Shown piece by piece: positions 63,855 to 64,000 of a stretch of 64,000 bases of DNA. The stretch is from Oikopleura dioica. Its lineage: Eukaryota; Chordata; Appendicularia; Copelata; Oikopleuridae. The notes under the pieces are model-generated. The model was not told the DNA's origin. It was given only the letters and a program-made list of their open reading frames with translations, and did not search any database. Position numbers and translations under genes: made by a program. The stretch spans positions 12,260,157 through 12,324,156 of the forward strand of contig OU015566.1 of the NCBI GenBank assembly GCA_907165135.1, read 5' to 3'. Within the stretch, counting starts at the first letter, position 1. Every line of letters starts with the position of its first letter.

Positions 63855-64000
63855 TTATAAAAGTTTGGTGGTTTTCTTCGTCGGCCAAATCACTCCAACT
63901 CCAACTGGGCCTCCAACAAGGCCTCCAACGACAGAAGGGCGCTTGTTGTTCACTGTTCTGCTTTGATGATCCTGATCATCGTCTTCAAGACTTTCGTATC
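63855..64000 (-). CDS. 3' end of an unidentified gene (partial)
   Basis: An open minus-strand frame enters from the window edge and stops at 63855. It reads YESLEDDDQDHQSRTVNN, then a Gly/Val-rich stretch GGLVGGPVGVGVIWPTKKTT. Codon use looks coding. About 48 C-terminal residues are visible; too little to name. Confidence 0.5.
   Translation of the reverse strand, partial: YESLEDDDQDHQSRTVNNKRPSVVGGLVGGPVGVGVIWPTKKTTKLL

Overview
The window is nuclear DNA of a very compact animal genome, most likely a larvacean tunicate (Oikopleura dioica or a close relative). The evidence is: dense genes of clear animal and chordate type (CCNH, PHAX, USP8, SUZ12, CHAF1A, TTC28, RAB1, SLC5A7); introns mostly about 40-60 bp with GT-AG ends; intergenic spacers down to 39 bp between same-strand genes with an acceptor-like site just before the second start codon (operon and spliced-leader style); and several introns that only make sense with non-canonical GA-AG ends. 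Species assignment is inference. Nothing bacterial, viral or CRISPR-like is present. One 27-N assembly gap lies at 27913-27939.

Layout. 1-3.9 kb: no gene I can support. 3.9-8.6 kb (+): a 12-exon gene of unknown function ending in leucine-rich repeats. 9.3-16.3 kb (-): a SYCP2-like nuclear coiled-coil protein, a secreted EF-hand protein, a SPARC-like secreted protein with a threonine-rich tail, and PHAX, with one small + strand gene between them. 16.6-58.5 kb (+): an uninterrupted run of same-strand genes: cyclin H, USP8, a coiled-coil protein, GALNT7/10-type, PAM16, MFSD13A/TMEM180, PIX (ARHGEF7), SUZ12, MRPL22, cytospin (SPECC1/SPECC1L), AAK1/BMP2K, a pancreatic-type lipase, CHAF1A, TTC28 and RAB1. 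59.5-64 kb (-): a class A GPCR, the choline transporter SLC5A7, and the 3' end of another gene.

The most striking structure is three different short inverted-repeat DNA transposons (MITEs) within 7 kb (26.8-33.8 kb), each with 7-8 bp target-site duplications as in hAT elements. One sits just upstream of MFSD13A. One sits inside an MFSD13A intron that was 47 bp before insertion. One has landed inside the coding exon of the Polycomb gene SUZ12: removing the element plus one target-site copy (512 nt) restores an uninterrupted SUZ12 frame. It is therefore either a new intron in the making, with non-canonical ends, or a disrupted allele.

Other points of interest are GA-AG introns in AAK1, SLC5A7 and (twice) the GPCR; a 15-mer present five times exactly on the + strand; a 59-nt miRNA-like hairpin near 59.07 kb; and two candidate operons (CCNH-USP8, MRPL22-SPECC1). 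Exon models for most genes were checked by hand for phase, and their coding lengths sum to multiples of three. There is no expression evidence behind any of them.
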